Shown here in pieces: positions 9,518 to 18,839 of a DNA stretch of 64,000 bases. The notes under the pieces were generated by a model that was given only the letters and a program-made list of their open reading frames with translations, made no database searches and had not been told where the DNA came from. This DNA is from Diacronema lutheri (Eukaryota; Haptophyta; Pavlovophyceae; Pavlovales; Pavlovaceae), in contig JAGTXO010000015.1 of assembly GCA_019448385.1 (NCBI GenBank), forward strand, positions 496,001 through 560,000, written 5' to 3'. Position numbers and translations under genes: made by a program. How positions within the stretch are numbered: position 1 is the first letter of the stretch; each line of letters opens with the position of its first letter.

Positions 9518-10239
9518 ATGCCGCGCAAGTCACAGAGCACACCGCAGAGGGCAAAGGCAGGCGGCGGCGCCGGCAAGGGTGAGCGCCCGCCGCACGTGCT
9601 CGCAATCGCCAGCCTCGTGCCTGTTACCGCTCACATCGCCCGCCGCGCCGCGCCGCGCCGCCACCTCGGCGATGCTGCGCGCGCAGGCCGTGGCGTCGGC
9701 GGAGTCGCGGGCAACCAGCCGACACCAGCGAAGAAGCACAGGTTTCGCCCAGGCACGGTCGCGCTGCGCGAGATCAGGAAATACCAGCGCTCTACCGACC
9801 TCCTGCTCAGGAAGCTGCCGTTTGCACGATTGGTACGCGCACACACGCGCGCGCACGTCCGCACGCGCGGCGCACGAGCTCCGAGCCTCCGCACGAGCCC
9901 GAGCCTCCTCCGACCTCGGCGCTCGTGCGAGTCTCTTTGGTGCATCTTGGGCTCAACGAGCGCGCTTATTGTCGGGTGCGCACGCGCGATGGTGCGCTCG
10001 CGCAGGTGCGCGAGATCACGCAGACGTACAACTCGATGCCATCCGCAGGTGAGAAGCGATGGCAGGCGGAGGCGCTCATGGCGCTGCAGGAGGCGGCGGA
10101 GGAGTACCTGGTGCACCTCTACGAGGATGCCAATCTCTGTGCAATCCACGCGAAGCGCGTCACAATCTTTGTGAAAGACATTCAGCTCGCTCGCCGGATC
10201 CGAGGCACGCACGGCGGCCGGATTGAATCCCTCCGATAG
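9518..10239 (+). CDS. CENH3: centromeric histone H3 variant (CENP-A/CENH3 candidate)
   Basis: Three exons (9518-9578, 9687-9832, 10006-10239) joined by GT-AG introns give 146 residues, the usual size of an H3 variant. The tail starts [13 protein letters not shown]. The histone fold begins [17 protein letters not shown] and ends [19 protein letters not shown]. Features typical of CENP-A rather than canonical H3 are the divergent tail, the WQA-x-AL-x-ALQEAAE start of helix 2 with Trp where H3 has Phe, and a longer loop 1. From REI to this aromatic residue there are 14 residues here, against 9 in H3 and 11 in human CENP-A. Canonical replication-coupled H3 genes are normally intronless, whereas this one is split. 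It would mark centromeric nucleosomes. Confirmation needs localisation or phylogeny. Confidence 0.82.
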
Positions 10240-10358
10240 CTGTTCGCCTGTTCCGAGAGCTGAAGGCCCGCCGCATTTGAGGCTCGAGCACGACGCAAAT
10301 GCTTGTCAACAGGCGCGGTCGATTGCGGCTTTGCCCTCTGCCTCCTCCGCATCGTCAG

Positions 10359-11855
10359 TCAGGCGATGCGGCCTCTGTTGCACCACGGCCGCTCCGCGTA
10401 CTGCGGCGGAAGCGGGCCGCGAATGAACGCGCGGCCGAGCGTCGGCGGCGGGCGCTTCGTGTGCGGGTGCACCTGCTTTGCGATGAAGGCGTGGAACTCG
10501 CCGAAGAGCGCCGCCCAGTCGGGCTGCGCGCACGGGTCGTTGGGGAAGACGCGTCGCATGAAGCCGACGAGGCGCTGCGGGTCGACGCGCGCGCTTACCG
10601 CGTCGGTCGGCTGCTCAGACTGCGGCCCGCCGGCGCGCGGGTACGCGCCGGGCACGCCGTACGGCACGTGCCGCAGCCCCGCCGAGCGCGCGCACGCCTG
10701 CGAGTAGATTGCGGTATCGCCGTACTTGCCGTCGAGTGCGCCGAGCAGCTCGACAACGGTCGAGCCCTCGCGCATGTACCGGCAGTTGTGCAGCGCGCTT
10801 CCCCACAAGCTGATCAGCACACGCGCGTCGGCGAAGGCCGCCACTTCCTCCGCGTACCCCAGCTTGTGCACGTGCTCCGCGACGAAGCGAAGGTACGGGT
10901 GCTCCCGCGCCGCCCACTCGGCGAGCGCGTCGACCACGCGCTCCTCGGCGTGCACGCTCCGGCGCGTCGGCCAGTCGCGCGAGCGCACGTACAGGATTGT
11001 CATCGGCGGCGCGTCGCCGAGGCCGAGCGCGTCGTGCACGCGCGCGCGGAAGAGCACCTGCTTCTCGGGCGTCAGCCGGGGCGGGCCGACGGCAAAGTTT
11101 GAGAGCAGCGCGACGCGCCCGCGCAGCTCGGCCGGCACGCCGCCGTGCGCGTAGCACGCCTTGCTGAGCGAGATGCAAGAAGGCACCCAGGGTGCGCGCT
11201 CGAGCGTGAAGCCAAAGGCGCGCAGCGCGCGCGCCGAGCCGAAGAGGGCGAGCAGCGCGACGTGCTCCTGCGAACACCGCACCTTGCCTGCGGGCACGAA
11301 GACGCGCAGCTCGCGCGCGCGCGCCGTCTCGGCGCGCACGCGCACGACGGCGCAGTAGAAGGCGTAAATGTAGTCCCAGATGTGTCCGTACCGCAGCGCA
11401 TGGTGCCTGTAGCCCATGAAGCCGATCGCCAACATGCCGTGCTCGCCGGCGGCAGCGTCGAGCGTGCCGTTGAGCTGCGCGGACGGCTTAGAGCACGCCT
11501 CCCTGCCAAAGATTGGCCTCGCCTCGACGACGCGCGCGTACTGGGAGGGGTCGATCACGCTCGTCGTACTCGCGCTGCCCGCCGCCGTTGCATCCGCCGT
11601 TATCGGCCACTCCCACGGCGAGCGCGACGCGCTCTCGCTCCACGCGCGCTGCCGGTACTGCGAGTCGACGGGTGACGTCGGCGCGATGTACTGGCAGCCG
11701 ACCCCAGCGGTGGCCGCGGTGCGGCGCGAGATGGCAGGCTCAGCCGCCGTCCCATTGCGCCCGCCTGCCAGTGGTGCCCCCAGAAGGAGCGCGACGCTGA
11801 TGACGCAGCACACCCCACCGTCCGGGTGGGTAGGCTGGCGCCTGCCAGTCCGCAT
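10359..11855 (-). CDS. GT61-like glycosyltransferase (DUF563)
   Basis: Single-exon gene of 498 residues, a type II Golgi/ER membrane protein. An N-terminal hydrophobic stretch (VCCVISVALLLGAPLAG) is followed by a luminal domain. The C-terminal half carries the GT61/DUF563 signature: MTILYVRSRDWPTRRS, then HKLGYAEEVAAFADARVLIS, LWGSALHNCRYM and EGSTVVELLG, which match the family pattern ending in an HGAgLtN-like loop, here WGSALHN. Families of this type include plant xylosyl/arabinosyl transferases and EGF-domain O-GlcNAc transferase. The donor sugar cannot be predicted. It converges on CENH3 with 119 bp between the stops. Confidence 0.7.
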   Translation of the reverse strand: MRTGRRQPTHPDGGVCCVISVALLLGAPLAGGRNGTAAEPAISRRTAATAGVGCQYIAPTSPVDSQYRQRAWSESASRSPWEWPITADATAAGSASTTSVIDPSQYARVVEARPIFGREACSKPSAQLNGTLDAAAGEHGMLAIGFMGYRHHALRYGHIWDYIYAFYCAVVRVRAETARARELRVFVPAGKVRCSQEHVALLALFGSARALRAFGFTLERAPWVPSCISLSKACYAHGGVPAELRGRVALLSNFAVGPPRLTPEKQVLFRARVHDALGLGDAPPMTILYVRSRDWPTRRSVHAEERVVDALAEWAAREHPYLRFVAEHVHKLGYAEEVAAFADARVLISLWGSALHNCRYMREGSTVVELLGALDGKYGDTAIYSQACARSAGLRHVPYGVPGAYPRAGGPQSEQPTDAVSARVDPQRLVGFMRRVFPNDPCAQPDWAALFGEFHAFIAKQVHPHTKRPPPTLGRAFIRGPLPPQYAERPWCNRGRIA

Positions 11856-11963
11856 CGACTCTATCGCGATTCAAACCTGCTGCCGATGGCGCACCTCATG
11901 AGTCATGAGTCAAGTATCAGTAGTCGTCACGCCTGCCAGAGTGCCAGTGCGCCTCACGAGCCA

Positions 11964-12975
11964 TCACCTCTTGCGCTGCTTCGCGCCGGCCGCGTCGCGC
12001 TGCGCCACCTGCGCGACCGCAGCGCCGTCCTCCACGAACATAATCGTGCGCTTCTTGGGCCCCGCAGCCTCCGCAGCCGCCTTGCGCGCGGCCGCCGCCT
12101 TGATGGCCGCGGTTGCAGCGGACGGCCTGCTCGGAGCCGCGGCGGCCGTCGCCGCCACGGGCGCGCGCGGTGGAGGCGGTGGAATAATACTGCCCGGACC
12201 GCCACCGTCCACGTTCGCGAGCGGCCTGGACGGCGCGGCGGAGCGATGCCTGAGCAGTGGATCGACGTAATCCGCACGCACCGCAAAAAGGCCGTGCGGC
12301 GTGCCGTCGCGAGCGGCGCGCGCCGCGGCGTCCGGCGAGAGGGCTTCGCCCGCGCATGCCTCGCTCAGGCTCGGCGCGCGCGCCTCGGGCGGCTCGCCAC
12401 GCACGTCGGGCGGCACCGTGGCGTACGCGTAGGCGCTCGGGAGGCGCAGCTCAGCGCGCTCGGCTTCTGCAAGCAGTGCGGCGCGGAGCTCGAAGCCGTC
12501 GGTGCCCATCGACTGGTCCACGTCAAGTGGGCGGAGCAGCCCGTCCGAAACGAACGTGCGCAATACCGCGCCGAGGATGCGCGTGGACTCGCTCGCGCCA
12601 GGCGCGCGCGCCGCCTCGACGAGCCTCGCCAGCTGCGGTGCCGATGCGACGAATGTCTTGCGCGGCAAGTGGAGGAGGAGGAGGAGCGCACCCTGCGCGG
12701 ACAAGGTGCCGGAGATGGCACGCCGCGCACGGCGATCACAGGCGTGCGCGAGGCGCACAGCCCGCGCCCAGGCGCTTGCGCGCCAGGAGGCGGATGCGCG
12801 CGCGCGCGCGCGCCTGCTGGTAGATGGGGTCGAGCGAGGGAAGCAAATCAGGAAGCATCTTGAGTAGCTGCGGACTCACATGCTGCGCGCCCGTCGCCGC
12901 GGACCACGGCTGCGAGAGGTGCGCCTGTAACCACGCAATCGCCTCCGTCTCCGTGAGCGCCTCCGTCGCCTCCAT
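11964..12975 (-). CDS. NELF-A-like (HDAg domain) transcription elongation factor candidate
   Basis: Two exons (12975-12814 and 12692-11964) give 296 residues. The intron (12693-12813) has GC-AG borders (CAG|GCGCGC), and joining it yields YQQ-GALLLLLHLPRKTF. This resembles the LLLGTLHLPRRT core of NELF-A, a subunit of the negative elongation factor that pauses RNA polymerase II. The following helix (LARLVEAA) and LGAVLRTFVSDGLL also fit. The C-terminal half is Ala/Pro-rich and disordered and ends in a basic KKRTIMFVEDG/KQRKR tail. Animal NELF-A is about 530 residues, so this is a short version and the identification rests on one conserved block. Its ATG is 47 bp from that of the divergent coiled-coil gene. 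Confidence 0.45.
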
Positions 12976-13022
12976 CGCCCAACTTGGACGTTTCAGAGTG
13001 CCTTTCTGGCGCCGCGTCCAGG

Positions 13023-15317
13023 ATGCGGGACGCGCGCCGCGAGGCGTACGGCTCCGACGGCGAGCGCAGCTGCGGGAGCGAGGGGAGCGCACTGGACGGC
13101 TCCGACGTGGACGAGGGCGCACTCAGCGAGCACAATGGTACGTGCGGAAGCCCGCACGAAGATGGTGACGGCGACGGCGCGCGGCCACCCGTGCGTGGCC
13201 GCGTGCCCGTCGTGCGCCTGTTTGCGGACACGCCGTCGCCGCCGGCGGTGTCGTCGCGCGCATCTGCGCGCGCAGAGTTGGCTCGGTGCGCTCCGGTGCA
13301 GCCCCACGGAGCCCTCGCGCGAGCGTCCGGCGCGCACGAACGGACGCCTGATGCCGACGCGCACGCGGACCGCGCGTCCGCAGCCGAGCTCGACCGGCTG
13401 CGCGCCGAGCTGCGCCGAGCGGAGGCTCGGCACGCGCAACTGCTCTCGCGCGTGCGCACGTCTTCGACGGTGCACACTCTCGCGCTCGCCGAGGACGTTC
13501 ACTCGCTCTGGCACGTGACTCGCACGCTCGCGCAGTCGGCCATTGACCGCGCGGCCGCCGACCGCGCGTCGCTCCTGCTGCGCCTTGCGCGCGCGCACAC
13601 GCACGCGCGGCGCGAGATGGCCGCGGACGTGAACGACCTGTACGACGCGATGCGCGTGATGGCAGGCGCGACCGTCAACCGCACGAGCGCCGCCGTCGCA
13701 CGTGTGTCGGCCGAGCGCGACGGCTACCGCGCGCGCGCGGAGGCGGCCGAGGAGGCGAGGGACCGCGCGCGCCAGCTCGCCGACGCGCTCACCGACGAGC
13801 TGCGGATGGCGCGCGGGTACGCAGCGGCCGCGGGTGCCGCCGCTGAAGACGCATTCGTCGCCACGCGCCACGCCGCGCCCGCCGCGCCCGCCGCGCCCGC
13901 CATCGTCGCGGCCGCGCTCGCGCGCCTCGAGCGCCAGCTTGTGGAGGAGGCGGCCGCGCGCGACGCGCTCTCGCGCGCGCTCGCGGCGGCGGAGCGGCGC
14001 GCCGCGCTCGGCGAGGCGAACGGCACGCAGTACGCGCGCGAGGCGGGGCGCGCGGTCGCGTGCTGCCACGCGCTCGTCAAGGCCGCCCGCTCGCTCGAGG
14101 CGACGCTGGGCGACGAGCGAGCGTCGGCGCGCGCGCAGCTCGCTGAGGCGGCGGCTGCGGCGCGCGATGCGCGCGCAGCGGCCAAGCTCTGGCGTTCGAG
14201 GTGCGAGGCGCTCGAGTCCGCGGCCGCGGCCGCTGTCGCCGTCGCCGCGATTGGTGGTGCGCGCAGCGGCGCCACGCTGCGCGCCGCGTCCGCCCATGCC
14301 GCCGCCTCGCCGCCGCGCGCCGGCGCTCGGCGCGCGCCCAACGCGGCGGCGCGCGGCGGTTCGCACCGGCGGCCGGGTTGGGCGGCCGCGGCGTCGCCGC
14401 GCGGCGCGAGTGCCAGCGCGCACGCGCCGAGCGCCGGCCACGCGGGCGGCTTGGCGCGCGCGGCCGAGCTGCAGGTAAGCGTCACGCGCCGGATTGGCGG
14501 GCCGGTGCTGACCGCGCCCGCCGACGCCGTGCTCGAGCAGCTCGTCGCGCAGCTGAGCGAGGCGCGCGCCGAGCTGGCGGGCGCCAAGCGGCTGCGCGCG
14601 CACGAGCGACGGCGTTACGACTTGGCCGCGCACCAGCTGCTCGCGCGCCTCGACGCCGCAAACGACGCGCTGCGCGCGGCGGGCGTCGACCCTGTTGGCG
14701 GCGCGGGCGCGCCACCCACGACTGTGCTGCCAAGCGCGCGCTGGGAGGCGCGTGCCGCCGAGCCGCCGCCGCCACCGCCCGTCCGCCGCACGCTCTCGGC
14801 GAGGCGCGTCGACGGCCGCAACGCGCTGCGCACCTCATCCGACCATACCGCGGCCGACGCGCCGGACGTCGCGGGCGGGCTGTTCGCCTGGGGCACGCGC
14901 GGCGCCATCGTGCGCGGCACGAGCGGCTCAAGCGTGGCGGGCCACTTGGAAAGGCGGGCGCGTGACGGCGAGGAGGAGGCGGGCGACGCCGACGAGGAGG
15001 ACGAGGAGAAGGAGGGGGAGGTTTCCGAGAGACGCTCGTCGCGCTTGTCCGTGCCCAGCGAGGGCAGCGAAAGCAGCGAGGGCAGCGGCGCGGACCGCGA
15101 CTCGCGCGGCTCGCGCGACGAGTCCCGCTCGTACGCGCACACGGACGCACGCTCAGACGTGACGCTGTCCGAGTCGCGATCGCAGTCTGACGAGCCCCCG
15201 CGCGAGACGCGCAAGTCAGGCGGCCGCGCCGACGCCAAGTCGTTGTCGCTGTTTGGATTTGAGGGGCTGCGCGCGTGGGGCGGCGGGAGCAGCAGGGGCG
15301 CCCCTGGAGCGACGTAA
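13023..15317 (+). CDS. Ala/Arg-rich coiled-coil protein, unknown function
   Basis: Single-exon gene of about 764 residues; the first in-frame ATG is at 13023. Residues about 120-400 are long alpha-helical heptad stretches (ELDRLRAELRRAEARHAQLL, later LERQLVEEAAARDALSRAL), followed by a disordered Pro/Ala linker, another short coiled coil (EQLVAQLSEARAELAGAKRL) and an acidic Ser-rich tail (EEEAGDADEEDEEKEGE, then repeated SEGS). No enzymatic domain was recognised. Coiled-coil plus acidic tail would fit a structural, centrosomal or ciliary protein, but this is only a guess. It is divergently paired with the NELF-A-like gene. Confidence 0.6.
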   Translation: MRDARREAYGSDGERSCGSEGSALDGSDVDEGALSEHNGTCGSPHEDGDGDGARPPVRGRVPVVRLFADTPSPPAVSSRASARAELARCAPVQPHGALARASGAHERTPDADAHADRASAAELDRLRAELRRAEARHAQLLSRVRTSSTVHTLALAEDVHSLWHVTRTLAQSAIDRAAADRASLLLRLARAHTHARREMAADVNDLYDAMRVMAGATVNRTSAAVARVSAERDGYRARAEAAEEARDRARQLADALTDELRMARGYAAAAGAAAEDAFVATRHAAPAAPAAPAIVAAALARLERQLVEEAAARDALSRALAAAERRAALGEANGTQYAREAGRAVACCHALVKAARSLEATLGDERASARAQLAEAAAAARDARAAAKLWRSRCEALESAAAAAVAVAAIGGARSGATLRAASAHAAASPPRAGARRAPNAAARGGSHRRPGWAAAASPRGASASAHAPSAGHAGGLARAAELQVSVTRRIGGPVLTAPADAVLEQLVAQLSEARAELAGAKRLRAHERRRYDLAAHQLLARLDAANDALRAAGVDPVGGAGAPPTTVLPSARWEARAAEPPPPPPVRRTLSARRVDGRNALRTSSDHTAADAPDVAGGLFAWGTRGAIVRGTSGSSVAGHLERRARDGEEEAGDADEEDEEKEGEVSERRSSRLSVPSEGSESSEGSGADRDSRGSRDESRSYAHTDARSDVTLSESRSQSDEPPRETRKSGGRADAKSLSLFGFEGLRAWGGGSSRGAPGAT

Positions 15318-15407
15318 AGACGTTCGAACTTCGAACCAGGGCCGTCCCAAAAAGCCGCGCGCTTTTTTTCGTCTTTTGCGGTCGTCTTTATTATTAATTC
15401 GGCCGTC

Positions 15408-16031
15408 ATGCCGGCGCTCGCAAGCTTGTGCACGCTGGCACTCGCCCTCGCCAGGCCACCCAGCGCCCTCGTCGGCCGGCAGCCTCTCGGCACGACGCCC
15501 CGCAGGTCTGGCATGGTTCAGCTTGCCGTCGAATCCATCGCGCGCCGGCCGCTCGTCGCGTCGTTTGCGTGCGCACTCGCGGCGTCGTCGCTGCCGGCGA
15601 CAGCCGCCGTGCAGGTGGATCCGTCGCAGGTGAAGACGACGAAGAGCGGCATCAAGTATGTTGTGGTCAAGCAGGGTAAGTGTCCCACCGCGGACCCGAC
15701 CGGCCTCGCTGGCTCCTGCTACCCGCAGGAGGGCGGCTTTGCGATCGTCGACTACACGGGCTTCCTCCCGTCCGGCCAGGTCTTCGACACGACGGAGAAG
15801 AAGGGCGGAAAGCCCCTCGTCTTCAAGATCGGCGCTAAACAGGTCATCGCAGGGATTGAGGCAATCACGCTGCAGATGCTCCCTGGCGAGGAAGTGCAGG
15901 CCCTCATCCCCGCGGCGCTTGCGTACGGCGAGCGCGGCGTGTGCACCGCCGACGGCGACTGCTTGATCCCACCGAACACGAACCTCAAGTACTTCCTCAG
16001 GCTCAAGAAGGTCGCCATCCTGCCGTCGTAG
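15408..16031 (+). CDS. FKBP-type peptidyl-prolyl isomerase, plastid (thylakoid-lumen type)
   Basis: Single-exon gene of 207 residues. The leader is composite: a hydrophobic signal segment (LASLCTLALALA), an Arg/Ser-rich stretch, then a second hydrophobic segment ending in AASSLPATAA, as expected for passage into a complex plastid and then the lumen. The mature part is an FKBP domain with VDYTGFLPSGQVFDTT, KQVIAGIEAITLQMLPGEE and IPAALAYGERG; the loop Cys residues (GKCP, GSCYP, GVCTADGDC) are typical of lumenal FKBPs. It catalyses proline cis/trans isomerisation and probably helps fold lumenal proteins. The next gene converges with only 13 bp between stop codons. Confidence 0.85.
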   Translation: MPALASLCTLALALARPPSALVGRQPLGTTPRRSGMVQLAVESIARRPLVASFACALAASSLPATAAVQVDPSQVKTTKSGIKYVVVKQGKCPTADPTGLAGSCYPQEGGFAIVDYTGFLPSGQVFDTTEKKGGKPLVFKIGAKQVIAGIEAITLQMLPGEEVQALIPAALAYGERGVCTADGDCLIPPNTNLKYFLRLKKVAILPS

Positions 16032-16044
16032 GGCTGCCACCCCG

Positions 16045-17886
16045 CTAGATTTGTAGCCGGTCGCGGTGCGGCAGCTGGACGTGCAGGTGCGGCGGGCCTG
16101 ACAGCTGGCCGCCCGCCGGCTGGCCGCCTGCGGTGTCGATGCGCAGGTGCGCGTCGGGCTTCGCGGTGGCAAGCGCGACGAGGTACTGCGTGAGGTCGAC
16201 GCCGAGCGCGCCCATCCTCTCGAGCTTGGCCGCGTCCTGCTCCTTGTGCGCGCGCTGCACGGAGAGCTCGAGGTCCGCCTGCTCCTTGGCGTGCCGCAGC
16301 GCCTCGTCGTGCTCGGCGCGGAGCGCGGACAGAGCGAGCTGGCCACGCTCCTGCTCGTACCGGAGCCGCTGCACGTGCTCAGCGTCAGCGAGCGCGCGCT
16401 CCTGCTCCTTCTGCATGGCGAGCACAGCGAGGCGGTGGCGCGTCTCCGCCTCGGCGAGCTCAATCTCCTGCGCCGACCGCTCCTGCCGGCAGCGCAGCTC
16501 CATCGCTCGCTTCTCCTGCTCCTCGCGCGCTTGGTCAGCCTCGAGGCGGATGCGCGTGCGGCGCGTGATCGCCTCGTCGTGCATCTCCTGCAGCTGCGCG
16601 GAGGCGGAGTAGCCTCGGTAGACCACCTTGAGCAGGTCCGTGCCCACCTGCTTCATCCGTGACGACAGGATCGGGAACGAGTCGAGGGACGAGAGCTCGC
16701 ACGTGCGCTGCACGAATTGCTCGTACGTGAGCCCCGACGCGTGCGTCATCACGTCGGCGCTCACCGCGTTGCACAGGTCGCCAATCAGGTCGTTGGTCGA
16801 GTCGAGCATCCGCTCGACGTGGCGCAGCTCGTAGAAGAGCATCAGGTGGACCGTGAGCGACGCGTCGTCGAGCGTGCGCACGTCCCTGACCGAGAAGTAC
16901 ATCTGGTCGGGCATGCAGCGCAGCACGGTGAATGAGAGCGCGTGCGGCACCTTGGTGTCGCCCGCGTAGCCCGTCTTGCTGCCCTTGCCGTCCTTTGCCA
17001 TGGAGCCGTGCCACGAGAAGACGTGCAGCCACTCGTTCGCCTCGGGCATGAAGACGGCCGGCCCATGCACGACGCGCCGCTCGACCTTGAGCGCGCCGCG
17101 CTGCTGCGGCGCGTGGGGCAGCTCGACGAGTGGGAAGTGGTCGGCGCAGGGCGCGGCTTCGACGGCTGAGCCAGCGACGGGCTCCTTGAGCGGCCAGCTT
17201 GCGTCACACGCGCCCCCCGCGCTCTCCGCCGCGAGGCGCTTGTACACGACGAGCGCCTCGTTGGCCGAGAGGCGCACGGCCTCGTGCAGCTCGACGCTCT
17301 CGTGCGCGAGGGGGTGGCGGAGGAGCTCGAACGGGCCGCGCTGGTGCTCCTTTCGGCCGTCGCGGTGCTGCACGACCAAGTACTGCTGCGGGTCGGCCAC
17401 GTACCGCTGGATCGGCATCACCTGGATCTTTTCATGCACGGTCGGGTCGAGGATCATCTCGAGCGGGCCGCGCGTCACGACCGTCTCGCCCGAGCGGCTC
17501 TGCACGAGCATGTGCTGGTTGGCGTCGGCGAGGAAGCGCGGGAGGGGCTTGAGCTCGAGGTGGGCGTGCAAAAACGGATCATGCGTCACGACGCATGGGC
17601 CCACGCGCCGCTCAGTGCGCCCATCCCGGTACGTGACCTGCACGCACTGCGCCTCGTTGGCCACCTTGCGATCGTGCTCGACGAGGTCGATGGACGCGTG
17701 GACGCGGCTGTGGAGGCGGAGGAAGGTGGGGCCCTGAACGGCGGTCGTGCGGCCGTCGAGATAGCGCACGAGCAGGTAGTGCTCCTCGTCCGCGCAGAAC
17801 GGCTCGCCGAGCAGGCAGTTGAGAAGCCGCGACATCACCGTTACGACGGTCGTGGACTCGTCCGCAAGCGCACGCGAAACGTCCAT
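16045..17886 (-). CDS. major-vault-protein-like repeat and shoulder/coiled-coil protein
   Basis: About 613 residues from the ATG at 17886; a second possible start is at 17835. The N-terminal half has four units of about 55 residues with the pattern V-x(3)-DGR...GP...HDP (YLDGRTTAVQGP, YRDGRTERRVGP, SRSGETVVTRGP, HRDGRKEHQRGP), resembling MVP structural repeats. The middle contains a band-7/SPFH-like shoulder (VRDVRTLDDASLTVHLMLFY, AVSADVMTHASGLTYEQF). The C-terminal half is a charged coiled coil (EADQAREEQEKRAMELRC). This order is that of major vault protein, the shell subunit of vault particles, but the protein is about 250 residues shorter than animal MVP. It may therefore be a vault relative with a different assembly. 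Confidence 0.55.
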   Translation of the reverse strand: MDVSRALADESTTVVTVMSRLLNCLLGEPFCADEEHYLLVRYLDGRTTAVQGPTFLRLHSRVHASIDLVEHDRKVANEAQCVQVTYRDGRTERRVGPCVVTHDPFLHAHLELKPLPRFLADANQHMLVQSRSGETVVTRGPLEMILDPTVHEKIQVMPIQRYVADPQQYLVVQHRDGRKEHQRGPFELLRHPLAHESVELHEAVRLSANEALVVYKRLAAESAGGACDASWPLKEPVAGSAVEAAPCADHFPLVELPHAPQQRGALKVERRVVHGPAVFMPEANEWLHVFSWHGSMAKDGKGSKTGYAGDTKVPHALSFTVLRCMPDQMYFSVRDVRTLDDASLTVHLMLFYELRHVERMLDSTNDLIGDLCNAVSADVMTHASGLTYEQFVQRTCELSSLDSFPILSSRMKQVGTDLLKVVYRGYSASAQLQEMHDEAITRRTRIRLEADQAREEQEKRAMELRCRQERSAQEIELAEAETRHRLAVLAMQKEQERALADAEHVQRLRYEQERGQLALSALRAEHDEALRHAKEQADLELSVQRAHKEQDAAKLERMGALGVDLTQYLVALATAKPDAHLRIDTAGGQPAGGQLSGPPHLHVQLPHRDRLQI

Positions 17887-17892
17887 CTCGAG

Positions 17893-18810
17893 ATGGTACT
17901 CGTCGCGCTGCTCGTTCTGGGTGCGCCTGCGCTCGCGGGGTCGGACGTCACGCTGCCACGCCTCGGATTCATCGGCGTGGGCACAATCGCATCGGCGATG
18001 GTGCACGGCCTCTGCTCGGAGGGCGCCGAGCACGCGCCGCCCATTCTCCTCGGCCCACGCAGTGCGCACCGCGCGCGCGCGCTCGCAGCAGCGTTCCCTG
18101 CACGCGTGCGCGTCGCGGCGGACAACCAGGCGGTTGCGGACGGGTGCGACGTGCTCCTGCTGTGCGTACTGCCACAGCAGGCGGCTGATGTGCTCGTCTC
18201 GCTCTGCCTTCGCGACGACCACGTCGTCGTCTCCGTCCTCTCGACCGCGTCTGCGCGCTCCATCGCGAGCCTTGCGAAGCTTGCGCCCTCGCGCGTCGTG
18301 CGCGCGCTGCCGCTGCCGGCGGTCGGCGAGCGGCGCGGCGTCACGCCACTGTGGCCAGCCACGCACACACCCGTCGTCCGCCTCTTCGAGCGCCTGGGCG
18401 GCGTGATCGCCGCTGCGGACGAGCGCGAGCTCCTCACGCTCGCGACGACCACGTGCGTGGTCGGCCAGCTGTACGCACAGATGGGCACGGTGCAGAGCTG
18501 GTTGGTCGAACGCGGGATCGCGAGCGAGCAAGCACGCCGGTACGTGAGCGCCGTGTACGCGGGCGCCCTCTCCAGCGCCGAAGGGGCGGCCGCGCGCGCG
18601 ATGGCGGACGGCGCCCCTGGTTCCGAATCCGCGGCGGCGGCGGACGTGTTTGGCGCGCTCGCCGCAGAGCAGACGGCGGGCGGCATCAACGAGCAGCTGC
18701 TCGGCAATTTGCGTGCAGCGAGTGCCTTCGAGGCGCTCAGCGCTGGTCTGGATGCGGTCCACATTAGATTGCAGGCGGGCCTGGGGGAAGGGGGTGCGAG
18801 CTCGAGGTGA
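17893..18810 (+). CDS. pyrroline-5-carboxylate reductase-like NAD(P) oxidoreductase
   Basis: Single-exon gene of 305 residues. A short hydrophobic leader (MVLVALLVLGAPALAG) is followed by a Rossmann beta-alpha-beta motif, GFIGVGTIASAMVHG, as in ProC-type P5C reductases. ADGCDVLLLCVLPQQAADVL and VVRALPLPAVGERRGVTPLW match family positions, but the canonical C-terminal substrate block is only loosely kept, so substrate specificity is uncertain. P5C reductase makes proline; related enzymes reduce other imines. The ATG is only 6 bp from the start codon of the divergent vault-like gene. The convergent aldo/keto reductase ends 29 bp beyond its stop. Confidence 0.7.
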   Translation: MVLVALLVLGAPALAGSDVTLPRLGFIGVGTIASAMVHGLCSEGAEHAPPILLGPRSAHRARALAAAFPARVRVAADNQAVADGCDVLLLCVLPQQAADVLVSLCLRDDHVVVSVLSTASARSIASLAKLAPSRVVRALPLPAVGERRGVTPLWPATHTPVVRLFERLGGVIAAADERELLTLATTTCVVGQLYAQMGTVQSWLVERGIASEQARRYVSAVYAGALSSAEGAAARAMADGAPGSESAAAADVFGALAAEQTAGGINEQLLGNLRAASAFEALSAGLDAVHIRLQAGLGEGGASSR

Positions 18811-18839
18811 GCCCGCATGAGAGCCGGAGCCGACACGCG

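Noticed and set aside
10046-10064. A second intron in the CENH3 loop-1 region
   Set aside because: GT and AG dinucleotides flank 17-26 bp here, which is too short for splicing, and the frame is continuous; the longer loop is taken as real.
14201-15514. Several 200-300 codon ORFs overlapping the coiled-coil gene
   Set aside because: Shadow frames; the composition mirrors the real frame and none has a recognisable domain or better start.
18351-18767. Overlapping plus-strand ORF within the P5C reductase-like gene
   Set aside because: It lies in another frame of a gene that already shows a Rossmann motif and family blocks; no independent evidence.
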